A stretch of 45,007 bases of DNA. Source: Gammaproteobacteria bacterium. GTDB taxonomy: Bacteria > Pseudomonadota > Gammaproteobacteria > SZUA-229. This document shows, in pieces, positions 16,972-26,448 of this stretch; the stretch's first letter is position 1, and each line of letters starts with the position of its first letter. Location of the stretch: positions 1 through 45,007 of the forward strand of contig JABDQW010000073.1 in assembly GCA_013042055.1 (NCBI GenBank). Reading direction: 5' to 3'. The translations under genes were made by a program, and so were the position numbers. Below the pieces are notes generated by a model. It was not told the DNA's origin, did not search any database, and worked only from the letters and a program-made list of their open reading frames with translations.

Positions 16972-17023
16972 TTTAGACATATCGAGCTAGACACTTAGGT
17001 CGCGCCTACTTCCTATGTCTAAA
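16972..17023 (+). repeat. 10-bp inverted repeat between iscS and iscU
   Basis: TTTAGACATA (16972-16981) pairs perfectly with TATGTCTAAA (17014-17023) around a 32-base loop. A 12-bp palindrome AGGCAGCTGCCT (16940-16951) lies just before. Together they could form an mRNA structure in the iscS-iscU junction. No T-run follows, so it is not an obvious terminator. Confidence 0.55.
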
Positions 17024-17049
17024 CGGTTAAAGTATTGAGGTACATTAAA

Positions 17050-17430
17050 ATGGCATACAGTGAGAAAGTTCTGGATCATTACGAAAACCCGCGTAATGTT
17101 GGCTCGTTCGGTCAAGATGAGTTCAATGTCGGTACCGGCATGGTTGGTGCGCCCGCCTGTGGTGACGTGATGAAGTTGCAGATCAAAGTGAACGACGTAG
17201 GTGTCATTGAAGATGCTGTATTTAAAACATATGGCTGTGGCAGTGCTATCGCATCGAGTTCATTGCTAACGGAGTGGGTAAAAGGCAAAACGCTGGAACA
17301 GGCCAAGCAGATCAAGAATACTGCTATAGCTGACGAGTTGGCCCTGCCGCCGGTGAAAATACACTGTTCGGTACTGGCGGAAGATGCCATCAACGCAGCT
17401 ATTGATGATTACATGCTCAAGAAATCCTGA
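17050..17430 (+). CDS. iscU: Fe-S cluster scaffold protein IscU
   Basis: ATG 17050 gives [20 protein letters not shown], the standard IscU start, with GAGG at 17036-17039; the longer TTG-initiated frame is not needed. The 126-residue protein has the cluster ligands C37, D39, C63, H105 and C106 ([30 protein letters not shown]) and the LPPVK motif (99-103) recognised by HscA. It builds the transient [2Fe-2S] cluster from IscS sulfur. It is followed by iscA 14 bp downstream. Confidence 0.98.
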   Translation: MAYSEKVLDHYENPRNVGSFGQDEFNVGTGMVGAPACGDVMKLQIKVNDVGVIEDAVFKTYGCGSAIASSSLLTEWVKGKTLEQAKQIKNTAIADELALPPVKIHCSVLAEDAINAAIDDYMLKKS

Positions 17431-17444
17431 TTTCGGTACAATTC

Positions 17445-17768
17445 ATGGCTATTACGCTTACACATACTGCCGCTGACCGTATAAGCGATTTTCTTGAGAG
17501 TCGTGGTAAAGGCATTGGTTTACGCCTGGGGGTGAAGACGACCGGTTGTTCAGGTATGGCTTATGTGCTCGAGTTTGTTGACCAGTTGAATCCTGATGAT
17601 GAGGTTTTCGAGGATCACGGTGTCAAGGTTATCGTCGATAAAAAAAGTTTGGTCTACCTCGACGGTACCGAGCTTGATTTTGCCAAAGAAGGCCTCAATG
17701 AAGGCTTCAGATTCAACAATCCCAATGAAAAAGCCCAATGCGGATGCGGTGAGAGCTTCACTGTCTAG
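17445..17768 (+). CDS. iscA: Fe-S cluster assembly A-type carrier IscA
   Basis: The 107-residue A-type carrier has the three conserved cysteines C35 ([10 protein letters not shown]), C99 and C101 ([10 protein letters not shown]). IscA helps deliver clusters, particularly for [4Fe-4S] proteins. Start ATG 17445 is 14 bp after iscU. Downstream, where most isc operons run straight into hscB, a MITE-like element (17806-17993) is inserted. Confidence 0.97.
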   Translation: MAITLTHTAADRISDFLESRGKGIGLRLGVKTTGCSGMAYVLEFVDQLNPDDEVFEDHGVKVIVDKKSLVYLDGTELDFAKEGLNEGFRFNNPNEKAQCGCGESFTV

Positions 17769-17805
17769 CCACTGAATCTCATTGGGCATTGCATATAAAC
17801 CCACC

Positions 17806-17993
17806 TAGCCCGCATTTCTCACCAGGCGGCGTAGGATATTTATAAGGCATTGGTCCTTCAGGAAAGCCAGGATGATCGAAAATACTGTGTGTTATTCAAG
17901 CATGCCTATCCCGGTTCAGGCTAGTCCATCTGGTGAGATAGGCGGGCTCTGTCCTGCGCCTGCTTCCGTGATCCTGATGAGAAATGCGGGCTA
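17806..17993 (+). repeat. MITE-like nested-palindrome element, copy C (188 bp), inside the isc operon
   Basis: This clean copy runs from TA+GCCCGCATTTCTCACCAG to TGATGAGAAATGCGGGC+TA. It contains the shared left module (GCGTAGGAT, AGGATGATC, GCATGCCTATC) and the right-end module GCCTGCTTCCGTGATCCTGA. An internal copy of an element end (TGGTGAGATAGGCGGGCT, about 17933-17950) lies between them. It begins 37 bases after iscA and ends 10 bases before hscB, leaving hscB without a visible Shine-Dalgarno sequence. Confidence 0.9.
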
Positions 17994-18003
17994 GTCTCAT
18001 CTG

Positions 18004-18546
18004 ATGACAGATGTCTCTTCGACAAGTTATTTCGATTTGTTCAAAATTCCCACATCCTATGATGTTGATTTGAACATATTGCAGCATCGTTATCGGGAAC
18101 TGCAAAAGCGTGTCCATCCGGATAAATACGCCAGTGGAAGCTCCCAGGAGCGACGAGTTTCAATGCAGCAGACTTCGTTGATCAACCAGGCCTTGCATAC
18201 ACTCAAACACCCGGTTGAACGCGCTGTGTATCTACTGCAGCTGAAACAACCGAATTTTACCATGGGCAATCAGACCACCATGGATGCCGCTTTTCTAATG
18301 GAACAAATGGAAATGCGTGAAAAGCTGCACGTGGTGAGAGATCTTGAAGATCCGATTGCGGAGCTAGAAACAATGTTGACTGATGTTCAGTCGAAACTGG
18401 AACACTACGCAGCAGAATTCAGCCTTGCTTACGACGTTGATGCTTTTGACAATGCGAAGGAAGCGGTCAGGAAGCTGCAGTTTCTGTACAAGGCCAAAAC
18501 AGAGATAGATGAGCTAATAACCCAGGTAGAAGATGAGTTGATGTAG
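18004..18546 (+). CDS. hscB: Fe-S cluster co-chaperone HscB
   Basis: HscB is the J-domain partner that brings IscU to HscA. The 180-residue protein has the J-domain start [15 protein letters not shown], the HPD tripeptide at H38-P39-D40, and a three-helix C-terminal domain with [10 protein letters not shown] for IscU binding. The ATG at 18004 has no recognisable ribosome binding site because the repeat element ends just before it; translation may depend on read-through from iscA or the structure of the repeat. Two bases separate its stop from hscA. Confidence 0.97.
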   Translation: MTDVSSTSYFDLFKIPTSYDVDLNILQHRYRELQKRVHPDKYASGSSQERRVSMQQTSLINQALHTLKHPVERAVYLLQLKQPNFTMGNQTTMDAAFLMEQMEMREKLHVVRDLEDPIAELETMLTDVQSKLEHYAAEFSLAYDVDAFDNAKEAVRKLQFLYKAKTEIDELITQVEDELM

Positions 18547-18548
18547 TT

Positions 18549-20426
18549 ATGGCATTGTTACAGATTTCAGAACCCGGGCAGTCAACGGCACCACATCAGC
18601 ATCGGTTAGCAGTTGGAATTGATCTGGGGACAACCAATTCATTGGTTGCAACGGTACGTAGTAGTGAGGCTCAAACGCTGCCTGACGAGAATGGCGAGCA
18701 TATTCTGCCTTCTGTGGTCCATTATCACGAAAACGGCGTCATCGTTGGTAGTGAAGCTGTCGCGCGTGCGGTTTCTGATCCGATGAATACTATTGTTTCA
18801 GTGAAACGCTTTATGGGTCGCGGTATCAACGACTTACGTCTGCTTGGAACTAAACTGCCTTATCAGTTCGTCGATAAGGAGAGTGCGGCGCCACGCATTC
18901 ACACCACAGGTGCGGATGTTAGCGCGATCGAAGTGTCGGCCGAAATTCTGAAAGTGCTAAAAAATAGGGCGGTTGAATCACTCGGTGGTGAATTACAGGG
19001 CGCCGTAATTACCGTCCCGGCGTATTTTGATGAGGCGCAGAGGCAAGCCACTAAGGATGCTGCAAGTCTTGCCGGTTTGAATGTTCTGCGATTGTTGAAC
19101 GAGCCGACGGCAGCTGCGGTTGCTTATGGATTGGACTCGGGTCAGGAAGGCGTCATCGCCGTTTTCGACCTTGGCGGTGGAACATTTGATGTTTCTATTC
19201 TACGCCTGAACCATGGTGTATTCGAGGTGCTTGCTACCGGTGGCGATAGCGCTCTCGGTGGTGACGATTTTGACCATGTCATCGCTGAATGGATTCTGCA
19301 ACAAGCAAAGCATCACAGTGATCCTGAGCCCGGTTTGGTCAGAACCTTGATGCTGGTGTCTAGAAAAGCCAAGGAAGAACTGACCGAGACAACGCAGGCC
19401 AACATCAATATTCATACAGAACATTTGCAGTGGCTTGGTAGCCTGTCACGAGATCAGATGAACGCTCTAATCGAGCCGTTTGTGCGCAAGACATTGATGT
19501 CTTGTCGGCGCGCTTTGCGTGATGCCGGTATTAACAGTCAAGATATCTTAGAGGTTGTCATGGTTGGCGGAAGTACGCGTGTGCCATACGTGCGCAACAA
19601 GGTTGGCGAGTTTTTCGAACGCGAGCCCTTGGTTAGCATTGACCCGGACCAGGTTGTTGCTATCGGTGCGGCATTGCAGGCAGATGTGCTGGTAGGTAAC
19701 AAATCTGATGCGGACATGCTGCTGTTGGACGTTATACCCTTGTCACTTGGCATTGAAACAATGGGCGGCTTGGCAGAAAAAATCATCCAGCGTAATACGC
19801 CTATTCCGGTTTCTCGTGCACAGGAGTTCACCACGTATAAAGATGGTCAGACCGCCATGGCGCTGCATGTTGTTCAGGGTGAACGCGAGTTGGTGTCAGA
19901 TTGTCGTTCACTTGCGCATTTCGAATTGCGTGGATTTCCCCCGCAGGTCGCCGGGGCCGCACGCATACGCGTGACCTTTCAGGTTGATGCAGATGGGCTA
20001 CTGAGCGTCCATGCGCGCGAACAGAACAGTGGTACCGAAGCTAGTGTCGATGTTAAGCCATCCTATGGACTGACAGATGAAGAAATCGAAACCATGCTTC
20101 GCGCTTCAATTGACTACGCTGAGGAAGACATGCAGGCCAGGGGTTTGCGTGAAGAGCAGGTTGAAGCACAACGCGTAGTCGAAGCGCTTGATTCGGCGAT
20201 TAATGCCGATGGCGAGCTACTAAGCGATGAAGAAAAACAAAAGATTGCCCAGGCTCGCGACAAACTGATCGAGGCTGCAAACGGTGATGATGGCGAAACC
20301 ATCAAACACGCGATCAACGAGCTCGAAGCCGTATGTGAAGATTTTGTTGCCCGTCGCATGAACACAAGTATCCGCAACGCCATGAAAGGTCACTCGATCG
20401 ACGAATATGCTGCCGAGGATAAGTAG
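18549..20426 (+). CDS. hscA: Fe-S cluster chaperone HscA (Hsp70 family)
   Basis: HscA is the specialised Hsp70 that binds the LPPVK motif of IscU and promotes cluster release. The 625-residue protein has the ATPase phosphate loops [14 protein letters not shown] (about 22-35) and [14 protein letters not shown], the adenosine segment [12 protein letters not shown], and a substrate-binding domain from about residue 400 ([13 protein letters not shown]). Like other HscA proteins it lacks a C-terminal EEVD-type tail. It is 2 bp after hscB and is followed by fdx. Confidence 0.98.
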   Translation: MALLQISEPGQSTAPHQHRLAVGIDLGTTNSLVATVRSSEAQTLPDENGEHILPSVVHYHENGVIVGSEAVARAVSDPMNTIVSVKRFMGRGINDLRLLGTKLPYQFVDKESAAPRIHTTGADVSAIEVSAEILKVLKNRAVESLGGELQGAVITVPAYFDEAQRQATKDAASLAGLNVLRLLNEPTAAAVAYGLDSGQEGVIAVFDLGGGTFDVSILRLNHGVFEVLATGGDSALGGDDFDHVIAEWILQQAKHHSDPEPGLVRTLMLVSRKAKEELTETTQANINIHTEHLQWLGSLSRDQMNALIEPFVRKTLMSCRRALRDAGINSQDILEVVMVGGSTRVPYVRNKVGEFFEREPLVSIDPDQVVAIGAALQADVLVGNKSDADMLLLDVIPLSLGIETMGGLAEKIIQRNTPIPVSRAQEFTTYKDGQTAMALHVVQGERELVSDCRSLAHFELRGFPPQVAGAARIRVTFQVDADGLLSVHAREQNSGTEASVDVKPSYGLTDEEIETMLRASIDYAEEDMQARGLREEQVEAQRVVEALDSAINADGELLSDEEKQKIAQARDKLIEAANGDDGETIKHAINELEAVCEDFVARRMNTSIRNAMKGHSIDEYAAEDK

Positions 20427-20468
20427 CGCACCGATGAGAAATAGTAAAATGAGTTGGGGAAGGTACAG

Positions 20469-20807
20469 ATGCCGCAGTTAGTGTTTTTGCCGCATGAAGA
20501 ATTGTGTCCGGAGGGATTGGTCATAGAGGCTGACAGGGGTATGACTATCTGTGATGCCGCACTGGAAAATGGAATAGAGATCGAACATGCTTGTGAAAAA
20601 TCATGTGCGTGTACTACCTGCCATGTCTATATCCGGGAAGGGATGGATTCTCTAAACGAAAATAGCGATGATGAAGACGACATGCTGGACAAAGCTTGGG
20701 GCCTGGAACCGGATTCCCGCCTGAGTTGCCAGGCCAAAGTCGGCGATCAGGACCTCGTCATAGAAATACCGAAATATACAATCAATATGGTTTCCGAAAA
20801 CCACTAA
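20469..20807 (+). CDS. fdx: [2Fe-2S] ferredoxin Fdx of the ISC system
   Basis: ATG 20469 with GGGGAAGG upstream gives MPQLVFLPHEELCPEG, the normal start; an in-frame TTG 15 bases earlier is not required. The 112-residue adrenodoxin-type ferredoxin has its cluster ligands C42, C48, C51 and C87, and the conserved extra cysteine C46, at the same positions as E. coli Fdx. It donates electrons during cluster assembly. After it, a hairpin-chain repeat separates it from iscX. Confidence 0.97.
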   Translation: MPQLVFLPHEELCPEGLVIEADRGMTICDAALENGIEIEHACEKSCACTTCHVYIREGMDSLNENSDDEDDMLDKAWGLEPDSRLSCQAKVGDQDLVIEIPKYTINMVSENH

Positions 20808-20825
20808 AACGGGTGTTTTTCCCAC

Positions 20826-20982
20826 TTAAGGAAGCTCTGATTAATTCCATCCAGGAATTATCAAATCACGAAAAATAAAAATGCGATTTTTATTTTTCTT
20901 CATGTCCAATCACATATGTGATTGGACATGGCGGCACATTCATGTGCCGCACGGAAACTCTGAATAAATCAGAGTTTCCTAA
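20826..20982 (+). repeat. Hairpin-chain element, copy 2 (157 bp, five near-perfect hairpins)
   Basis: The ends TTAAGGAAGCTCTGATTAAT and, on the opposite strand, TTTAGGAAACTCTGATTTAT form imperfect terminal repeats of about 22 bp. Inside, five hairpins follow one another: TAATTCC/GGAATTA; AAAAATAAAAA/TTTTTATTTTT (20871-20881, 20887-20897); a perfect 30-bp palindrome centred on CATATG (20901-20930); GCGGCACA/TGTGCCGC (about 20931-20950); and GAAACTCTGA/TCAGAGTTTC (20954-20963, 20969-20978). It lies in the fdx-iscX gap. Copy 1 is at 1961-2113. Confidence 0.92.
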
Positions 20983-21180
20983 ACTCGAGAAAATAGCGAT
21001 TCGTGATTGCCAATTCTCGCAACGGCGTATTGACATAAACTGGTTCTGTTACACGCATATCGATAAGGCGCGTCAGGCGATGGCATCGTTGCACGACTGT
21101 ACATACCAATCATGCCGATGCATGCCAGATGCGGTCACGTTCGTGTTTGGATCATGGCCTAAACAGGCATGACGATGTCT

Positions 21181-21203
21181 GTCAGATTCAATTCTGACTT
21201 TTT
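21181..21203 (+). terminator. Possible small terminator or attenuator upstream of iscX
   Basis: GTCAGA-ttcaat-TCTGAC (21181-21198) is followed by TTTTT. The stem is short and only half GC. It lies 23 bases before the iscX start, so it could reduce read-through from fdx into iscX or be chance. Confidence 0.35.
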
Positions 21204-21225
21204 CACACAATATGAGGGCGAGCTG

Positions 21226-21426
21226 ATGGGGCTGAAATGGGTTGATTCACTGGATATTGCGATTGAGTTGAACGAGAAATACCCAGAAACGGATCCAATG
21301 CGGGTCAATTTTGTCGACTTACGTCAGTGGGTACTTGAACTAGATGAGTTTGATGATGAACCCGAGCATTCTGGGGAACGCATTCTCGAAGCGATTCAAA
21401 TGGCCTGGATTGAGGAAAAGGATTGA
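21226..21426 (+). CDS. iscX: IscX, ISC operon iron-binding regulator
   Basis: The start ATG 21226 gives MGLKWVDSLDIAIELNEKYP, which lines up with E. coli IscX and gives the family length of 66 residues; the longer open frame adds 19 residues without support. IscX is a small acidic protein (VDLRQWVLELDEFDDEPE) that binds IscS and iron and tunes cluster assembly. GAGGGCGAG at about 21214-21222 is the ribosome binding site. It is the last isc gene, separated from fdx by 418 bp with the repeat element. Confidence 0.96.
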   Translation: MGLKWVDSLDIAIELNEKYPETDPMRVNFVDLRQWVLELDEFDDEPEHSGERILEAIQMAWIEEKD

Positions 21427-21601
21427 CGCGAATAACTCGGCCAAGAAAGCTGCATCATTCGACGTCCGCCTTCGTACAACACTCGGGCTAGACCCAATCC
21501 ATCGAAGCCGGTGGTAGTCAAGTGAATTATTCCATCAAATCCTTTCTAAACAGGTAAAACCCGCGTAAAATCGCGACCTTATCGAATATACTTGTTACCT
21601 G

Positions 21602-22729
21602 ATGAGATCATCACAAGACGAAGGCGTTGTCGCCAAGCTTAATCTGCTAGGCCTTGACCGGCAGGGCTTGATAGCTTATTTCGCCGCACTTGGAGAAAAG
21701 CCGTTCAGGGCCGGCCAGGTCTTGCAGTGGGTACATCAAAAAGCGGTCACGGATTATCAGCTGATGACCAATATTTCGCAGGCCTTGCGTGACCAGCTGC
21801 AGGAAGATACCCGGATTCACTTGCCGGAGCTTGTGTTCGATGCAACATCGTCCGATGGAACCCGCAAATGGTTGTTGCAACTAGACGATGGCAATCGCAT
21901 CGAAACCGTCTATATTCCAGAGACTGATCGTGGCACTCTCTGCGTATCGTCGCAGGTGGGTTGTGCACTGGACTGCAGTTTTTGCTCGACAGGTCGTCGT
22001 GGTTTCAATCGCAATTTAACGGCAGCAGAAATTATTGCCCAGGTGTGGTTGGCGACACGACTGATCGATGAAGAGAAAAAACCGGGGCGAAAAGTCACTA
22101 ATATCGTATTGATGGGTATGGGTGAACCGTTGCTGAATTTTGACAATGTGGTCGCTGCAGTACGTATCATGATGGACGATTTTGCTTACGGCTTGAGTAA
22201 ACGCCGAGTAACGATCAGTACTGCCGGTGTGGTACCGGCGATCGACCGTCTGGGCGATATACTTGACATGCGACTAGCGGTGTCTCTCCATGCCCCTGAC
22301 GATAAGTTACGTGACAGTTTGGTGCCGTTGAACAGGAAATATCCAATAGCTGAGCTGATGGCGGCATGTCGACGCTTTATCAGCAAACAAAACACCCGAA
22401 GTAGAATTACTTTTGAGTATGTCTTACTGGACGGAGTGAATGACTCTGACCAGCACGCGCGTAAGCTAGTCAAACTGGTTAAAGGAATACCAACCTTGGT
22501 TAATTTAATACCCTTCAATCCGTTCCCTGATTCGGGTTACAAGACCTCGCCAAAACAGAGCGTCGAACGATTCAACAGGATTCTGTTTGATGCAGGCATT
22601 ACCACAGTCGTACGTCGCACACGGGGAGAAGACATCGATGCGGCTTGCGGGCAACTGATCGGTAGGATAGAAGATAGAAGCCGACGTTATCGGCGATTTG
22701 AACAACCCAGAATCGGAATGCAAACATGA
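21602..22729 (+). CDS. rlmN: Dual-specificity rRNA/tRNA methyltransferase RlmN (23S A2503, tRNA A37)
   Basis: RlmN makes 2-methyladenosine in 23S rRNA and some tRNAs by radical-SAM chemistry. The 375-residue protein has the cluster motif C121-x3-C125-x2-C128 in GCALDCSFCSTGRRG, the SAM segment MGMGEPLLNFDNV, the SLHAPDDKLRDSLVP region and the methyl-carrying C349 in RGEDIDAACGQL. Start ATG 21602 lacks a strong ribosome binding site. The stop overlaps the pilW start by 4 bases (ATGA). In many relatives ndk precedes rlmN; it is absent here. Confidence 0.97.
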   Translation: MRSSQDEGVVAKLNLLGLDRQGLIAYFAALGEKPFRAGQVLQWVHQKAVTDYQLMTNISQALRDQLQEDTRIHLPELVFDATSSDGTRKWLLQLDDGNRIETVYIPETDRGTLCVSSQVGCALDCSFCSTGRRGFNRNLTAAEIIAQVWLATRLIDEEKKPGRKVTNIVLMGMGEPLLNFDNVVAAVRIMMDDFAYGLSKRRVTISTAGVVPAIDRLGDILDMRLAVSLHAPDDKLRDSLVPLNRKYPIAELMAACRRFISKQNTRSRITFEYVLLDGVNDSDQHARKLVKLVKGIPTLVNLIPFNPFPDSGYKTSPKQSVERFNRILFDAGITTVVRRTRGEDIDAACGQLIGRIEDRSRRYRRFEQPRIGMQT

Positions 22730-23514
22730 AATTTTTCGTCCGGATCATACTAATAATAACAATTGCCGGATTGTCAGCTTGCTCGAGCAAAGAAGAGATG
22801 ATCGTTGACAAGAAGGTGTCGGAGCCTGACCTCGAGCAAGCATCGGCACTCAATGTTCAGCTCGCGCTCGGCTACATCGAGAGGCAACAACTCAGTGTAG
22901 CGCAGCAAAAATTGGAAAAGGCCATTGAGCAGGATTCGGATAACGTTGATGCGTACACAACGATGGCTTATATGAAACGAATTATCAATGAATTTGACGA
23001 GGCGGAAGACTATTACCTCAAGGCACTCGATATCGATTCGTCTGATCCGAACATACATAACAACTACGGCGGATTGTTGTGCCAGATGGGCCGATACGAT
23101 GATGCGTTAGACGAGATTAAGCTTGCTTACGAGAATCCGTTCTACGAGAGCCCATACCTGGCCTTTACCAATGCCGGCACCTGTTTGTTGAAAAAAGGAG
23201 ACTATAGGCAGGCGGAGCAAATGCTACGTAAGGCCTTGCGTGACCAACCTAAGTTTGCAGATGCGCTTCTATCCATGGCCGAAATTGGCGTTAACACAGA
23301 AAAATACCTGATGGCCAGGGCATACATCCAGCGATATCACGCTGTTGCTGACACCAGTGCAGAGAGCCTGTGGATACAGATTCAGGCTGAAAAGGCGTTG
23401 GGATCGCAAGATCATTATCTAAAATATGCAACGCAATTGTTAAGGCAGTACCCTGATTCTGACGAAGCCGGCATGCTTGAGGAAATGAGGCGTAATGAGC
23501 GAATCCTACAATAG
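22726..23514 (+). CDS. pilW: Type IV pilus biogenesis/stability lipoprotein PilW (PilF)
   Basis: The 262-residue lipoprotein has a signal peptide with lipobox LSAC (C19) and six TPR-like helical pairs (for example AYTTMAYMKRIINEFDEAEDYY and NIHNNYGGLLCQMGRYDDAL). PilW/PilF is the pilotin that inserts and assembles the PilQ secretin at the outer membrane. It overlaps rlmN by 4 bases and rodZ by 20, so it is translationally coupled on both sides. No other pilus genes are in the window, so a pilus itself is inferred only. Confidence 0.9.
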   Translation: MKFFVRIILIITIAGLSACSSKEEMIVDKKVSEPDLEQASALNVQLALGYIERQQLSVAQQKLEKAIEQDSDNVDAYTTMAYMKRIINEFDEAEDYYLKALDIDSSDPNIHNNYGGLLCQMGRYDDALDEIKLAYENPFYESPYLAFTNAGTCLLKKGDYRQAEQMLRKALRDQPKFADALLSMAEIGVNTEKYLMARAYIQRYHAVADTSAESLWIQIQAEKALGSQDHYLKYATQLLRQYPDSDEAGMLEEMRRNERILQ

Positions 23515-24508
23515 TGAACTAGAGACACAGGAACCTGCGGCATTTGGTCTGCAGTTGATGGTGGCGCGTGAAAAAGCCGGTATGACGATTGATGAGGCTG
23601 CCAGGGCCTTAAACCTTCAAGAGGGTGTCGTTGAGGCAATCGAAGGTTCTGATTTTGATAAACTGCCGCCGATGGCCTTTGTACAGGGTTACGTCCGCAA
23701 CTACGCTAGATTACTGGACTTGTCAGAAGAAGGCTTAGTCAGGGATTTAGAGAAGGAGCTACCACGTAATTTCGATACAGAATTGCAGCCGAGATCATTC
23801 CTTCCCGATGAAGCCGATAGCCAAACGCCGGTAATCAAGTTTATTTCTATGCTGATCGTCGTATCAGCAGTTATCGTGTTCATCTATGCAATCTATAGCT
23901 ACTACATAGAAAAATCGGAAACTTTAGAACAGGGCAAGCTATCAGAACAGGCTGAAGTGCCTCAGCCTCAAACTGAAGTGTCCCTGGTGCGGCCGCAACT
24001 TGAAATCGAAGAGGATCAGGCCTTGGTCGATGAGTTCCTGCCGTCGAGCAGCGAGGTCGATACACTCGAATACGAGGCCAGTGAAGGCGATGAAACATTA
24101 GCGGAATCAACTACAGAAGTTGAGGAATTGCCTCAACAAGAAACCGAGGCTGAAATTGCCGACATAAGCACGGCTGAATCCGCCAGTGAGCCAGCTGACG
24201 AAACGTTGATGCCGGTTCCAACCGTGACGCCGATCACCGGTGGTGATGTTCTGAGTGTGAGTGCAGAGCAGGAGTGCTGGGCTGAAATCATCGATGCCAA
24301 CGATATTCGGCTGTTTTATGGCATGATCAAGCCGGCTAACGATCTCAGGCTGACGGGCCAGGCACCATTTGATGTTTTTTTGGGTAATGCGCCCGTGGTC
24401 AGTCTGAGCCTGAACGACATCGATATCGATATGGCAAAATACATTCGGTGGAATAATATTGCGCAATTCAAGGTCTCGGTCGAGGATGGCCAGCTACGCT
24501 TCGATTAA
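23495..24508 (+). CDS. rodZ: Cytoskeletal cell-shape protein RodZ
   Basis: RodZ links MreB to the elongasome. The 337-residue protein has an N-terminal XRE-type helix-turn-helix (FGLQLMVAREKAGMTIDEAA to FVQGYVRNYARLL, about 17-72), one membrane helix (about 110-132, FISMLIVVSAVIVFIYAIYS), a long acidic Gln/Glu-rich periplasmic linker (about 140-250) and a C-terminal beta domain of DUF4115 type (ECWAEIIDANDIRLFYGMI onward). The topology is the family's usual one. The gene overlaps pilW. In most gammaproteobacteria ispG follows; here hisS follows after 15 bp. Confidence 0.94.
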   Translation: MSESYNSELETQEPAAFGLQLMVAREKAGMTIDEAARALNLQEGVVEAIEGSDFDKLPPMAFVQGYVRNYARLLDLSEEGLVRDLEKELPRNFDTELQPRSFLPDEADSQTPVIKFISMLIVVSAVIVFIYAIYSYYIEKSETLEQGKLSEQAEVPQPQTEVSLVRPQLEIEEDQALVDEFLPSSSEVDTLEYEASEGDETLAESTTEVEELPQQETEAEIADISTAESASEPADETLMPVPTVTPITGGDVLSVSAEQECWAEIIDANDIRLFYGMIKPANDLRLTGQAPFDVFLGNAPVVSLSLNDIDIDMAKYIRWNNIAQFKVSVEDGQLRFD

Positions 24509-24523
24509 CAGTTGACTCCCCTT

Positions 24524-25795
24524 ATGTCAAAAACCATTCAGTCCATTCGTGGAATGCACGATGTGCTGCCCGACGAATCACACCACTGGCAGGCTTTTGA
24601 AGAGGTCGTTCGAAGCCTGATGTCCAGGTATGGCTATCGTGAAATACGTATGCCTGCGGTCGAGTCTACGGATTTGTTCAGTCGCTCCATTGGAGAAGTG
24701 ACCGACATCGTCGAAAAAGAAATGTACACTTTCGACGATCGTAATGGCGACATGTTGACCTTGCGTCCGGAAGGCACCGCCGGCTGTGTTCGGGCAGGTA
24801 TTCAGCATGGAATTCTGCATAATCAGGTTCAGCGGCTCTGGTATATGGGGCCGATGTTTCGTCATGAACGCCCACAAAAAGGGCGTTATCGTCAGTTCCA
24901 CCAATTTGGCGTGGAAAGCTTTGGAATCGCTGATCCGGATCTAGATGCCGAACTCATCATTTTGGGTGCGCGCATGTGGAAATCACTCCAGCTCAATGAT
25001 ATCAGGCTCGAGTTGAATACCTTGGGTAGCAACCAAGCACGAACGGAATATCGTGCAGTCTTGGTTGACTACCTGACTGAGCACCGGGACCGGCTGGATG
25101 ATGACAGTCTGCGCAGGCTCGACGGCAATCCGCTGCGAATTCTCGACAGCAAGAATCCTGCGATGAAGCAAGTGATCGAAGGCGCGCCGTCATTGATGGA
25201 TCATCTGGATACGGCGTCAGTCGAGCATTTTGAGCAGCTAAAGTTGTACCTGGATGATGCCGGTATCGAATATACCGTCAATCCGAGGCTGGTCCGTGGC
25301 TTGGACTATTACTGTAAAACCGTATTCGAGTGGGTGACAGATCAGCTGGGTGCACAGGGCACAGTATGTGCCGGCGGGCGCTATGATGGTTTAGTAGAGC
25401 AACTCGGTGGTCGCCCAACAGCCGCCGCCGGCTTTGCACTGGGTATTGAGCGTCTGCTGGCGCTGCGCCAGGCAATGAATATACCAATTCCACACGATCA
25501 TCCCGATATTTATCTGCTGTTACAGGGCGAATCGAGTTCGCGTAAAGGCTTGTTGCTGGCTGAGAAGCTGCGCGATGAGAACCCTCGGCTCAAGATACTG
25601 TCGAATTGCGGCGGTGGATCATTTAAAAGCCAGATGAAAAAAGCCGATAAATCAGGTGCGCTGATCGCGCTCATTCTGGGCCAACAAGAAATCGCTGATG
25701 ACACCGTGACTGTGAAGTTTTTGCGTGAACGGAGAGATCAGCAAACCATCAGCCAGAATGGTTTGAACGAGTTTATTAAGCAATATCAGGTGTAA
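24524..25795 (+). CDS. hisS: Histidyl-tRNA synthetase
   Basis: The class II synthetase starts best at ATG 24524 ([18 protein letters not shown]), as in other HisRS; a TTG 12 bases upstream is in frame. The 423 residues include motif 1 near [32 protein letters not shown], motif 2 with [21 protein letters not shown], the histidine-binding segment [13 protein letters not shown], motif 3 [14 protein letters not shown] and a C-terminal anticodon-binding domain. It lies between rodZ and yfgM in the conserved block. Confidence 0.98.
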   Translation: MSKTIQSIRGMHDVLPDESHHWQAFEEVVRSLMSRYGYREIRMPAVESTDLFSRSIGEVTDIVEKEMYTFDDRNGDMLTLRPEGTAGCVRAGIQHGILHNQVQRLWYMGPMFRHERPQKGRYRQFHQFGVESFGIADPDLDAELIILGARMWKSLQLNDIRLELNTLGSNQARTEYRAVLVDYLTEHRDRLDDDSLRRLDGNPLRILDSKNPAMKQVIEGAPSLMDHLDTASVEHFEQLKLYLDDAGIEYTVNPRLVRGLDYYCKTVFEWVTDQLGAQGTVCAGGRYDGLVEQLGGRPTAAAGFALGIERLLALRQAMNIPIPHDHPDIYLLLQGESSSRKGLLLAEKLRDENPRLKILSNCGGGSFKSQMKKADKSGALIALILGQQEIADDTVTVKFLRERRDQQTISQNGLNEFIKQYQV

Positions 25796-25798
25796 ACG

Positions 25799-26443
25799 AT
25801 GGAAGAATTTGAATCTGAAGATCAACAGGTCGAAGCAATTAAGAAATGGTGGAAAGAGAACGGTGCCTCATTGGTGTTAGGCTTGGGTATAGGCATCGCT
25901 GCCTTGCTTGGTTGGCGTGAATATCTGGCATATCAGACTGAACATTCGGCGGAGGCGAGCGATTTATTCGAGGCGGTGCAAACACAGATTGCCAATGAGA
26001 TGCTTGACGCTACCCATATCAGCAAGGCTGATCTGATCAGAAACGAGTATGAGGATACGCCCTACGCTGCGCTGGTATCACTCCTCCAGGCAAGTCACGA
26101 ATATGACAGCGGCAATACCGAATCCGCGCTGACGCATCTCAGATGGGCCATCGAGAATTCGAGTGAAACTGATGTCAAGTATGTTGCGAGTCTAAGACTC
26201 GCACGACTTCTGATTGCAGAACAGCAGTATGATCAAGCCGAAGCGATCCTGCTGGCAGACCATCCGGCAGGATTCAATGTCGGTTATGAGGAGTTGAAGG
26301 GCGATTTGTATGTGGCTAAAGGTGAGATTGCCATGGCGAGAGTTGCCTATGACAAGGCGATCAATGCGGCAGCGGGCGGTGCCAGTCGCTGGTTAAGATT
26401 AAAACGACAGGATCTGGGCAGTGCTGATCTGGAAAATTCCTGA
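25799..26443 (+). CDS. yfgM: Ancillary SecYEG translocon subunit YfgM
   Basis: The 214-residue protein has an N-terminal cytoplasmic stretch (EEFESEDQQVEAIKKWWKEN), one membrane helix (about 23-42, LVLGLGIGIAALLGW) and a TPR-like periplasmic domain. This is the YfgM family, which associates with SecYEG and PpiD and helps periplasmic chaperoning. It lies 3 bp after hisS and 5 bp before bamB, the usual order, so the three are probably one transcript. Confidence 0.92.
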   Translation: MEEFESEDQQVEAIKKWWKENGASLVLGLGIGIAALLGWREYLAYQTEHSAEASDLFEAVQTQIANEMLDATHISKADLIRNEYEDTPYAALVSLLQASHEYDSGNTESALTHLRWAIENSSETDVKYVASLRLARLLIAEQQYDQAEAILLADHPAGFNVGYEELKGDLYVAKGEIAMARVAYDKAINAAAGGASRWLRLKRQDLGSADLENS

Positions 26444-26448
26444 GCCGC

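Noticed and set aside
20918-21172. 84-codon ORF across the hairpin-chain element and the fdx-iscX gap
   Set aside because: Its first third is repeat sequence, it has no ribosome binding site, and the rest has no protein-like features.
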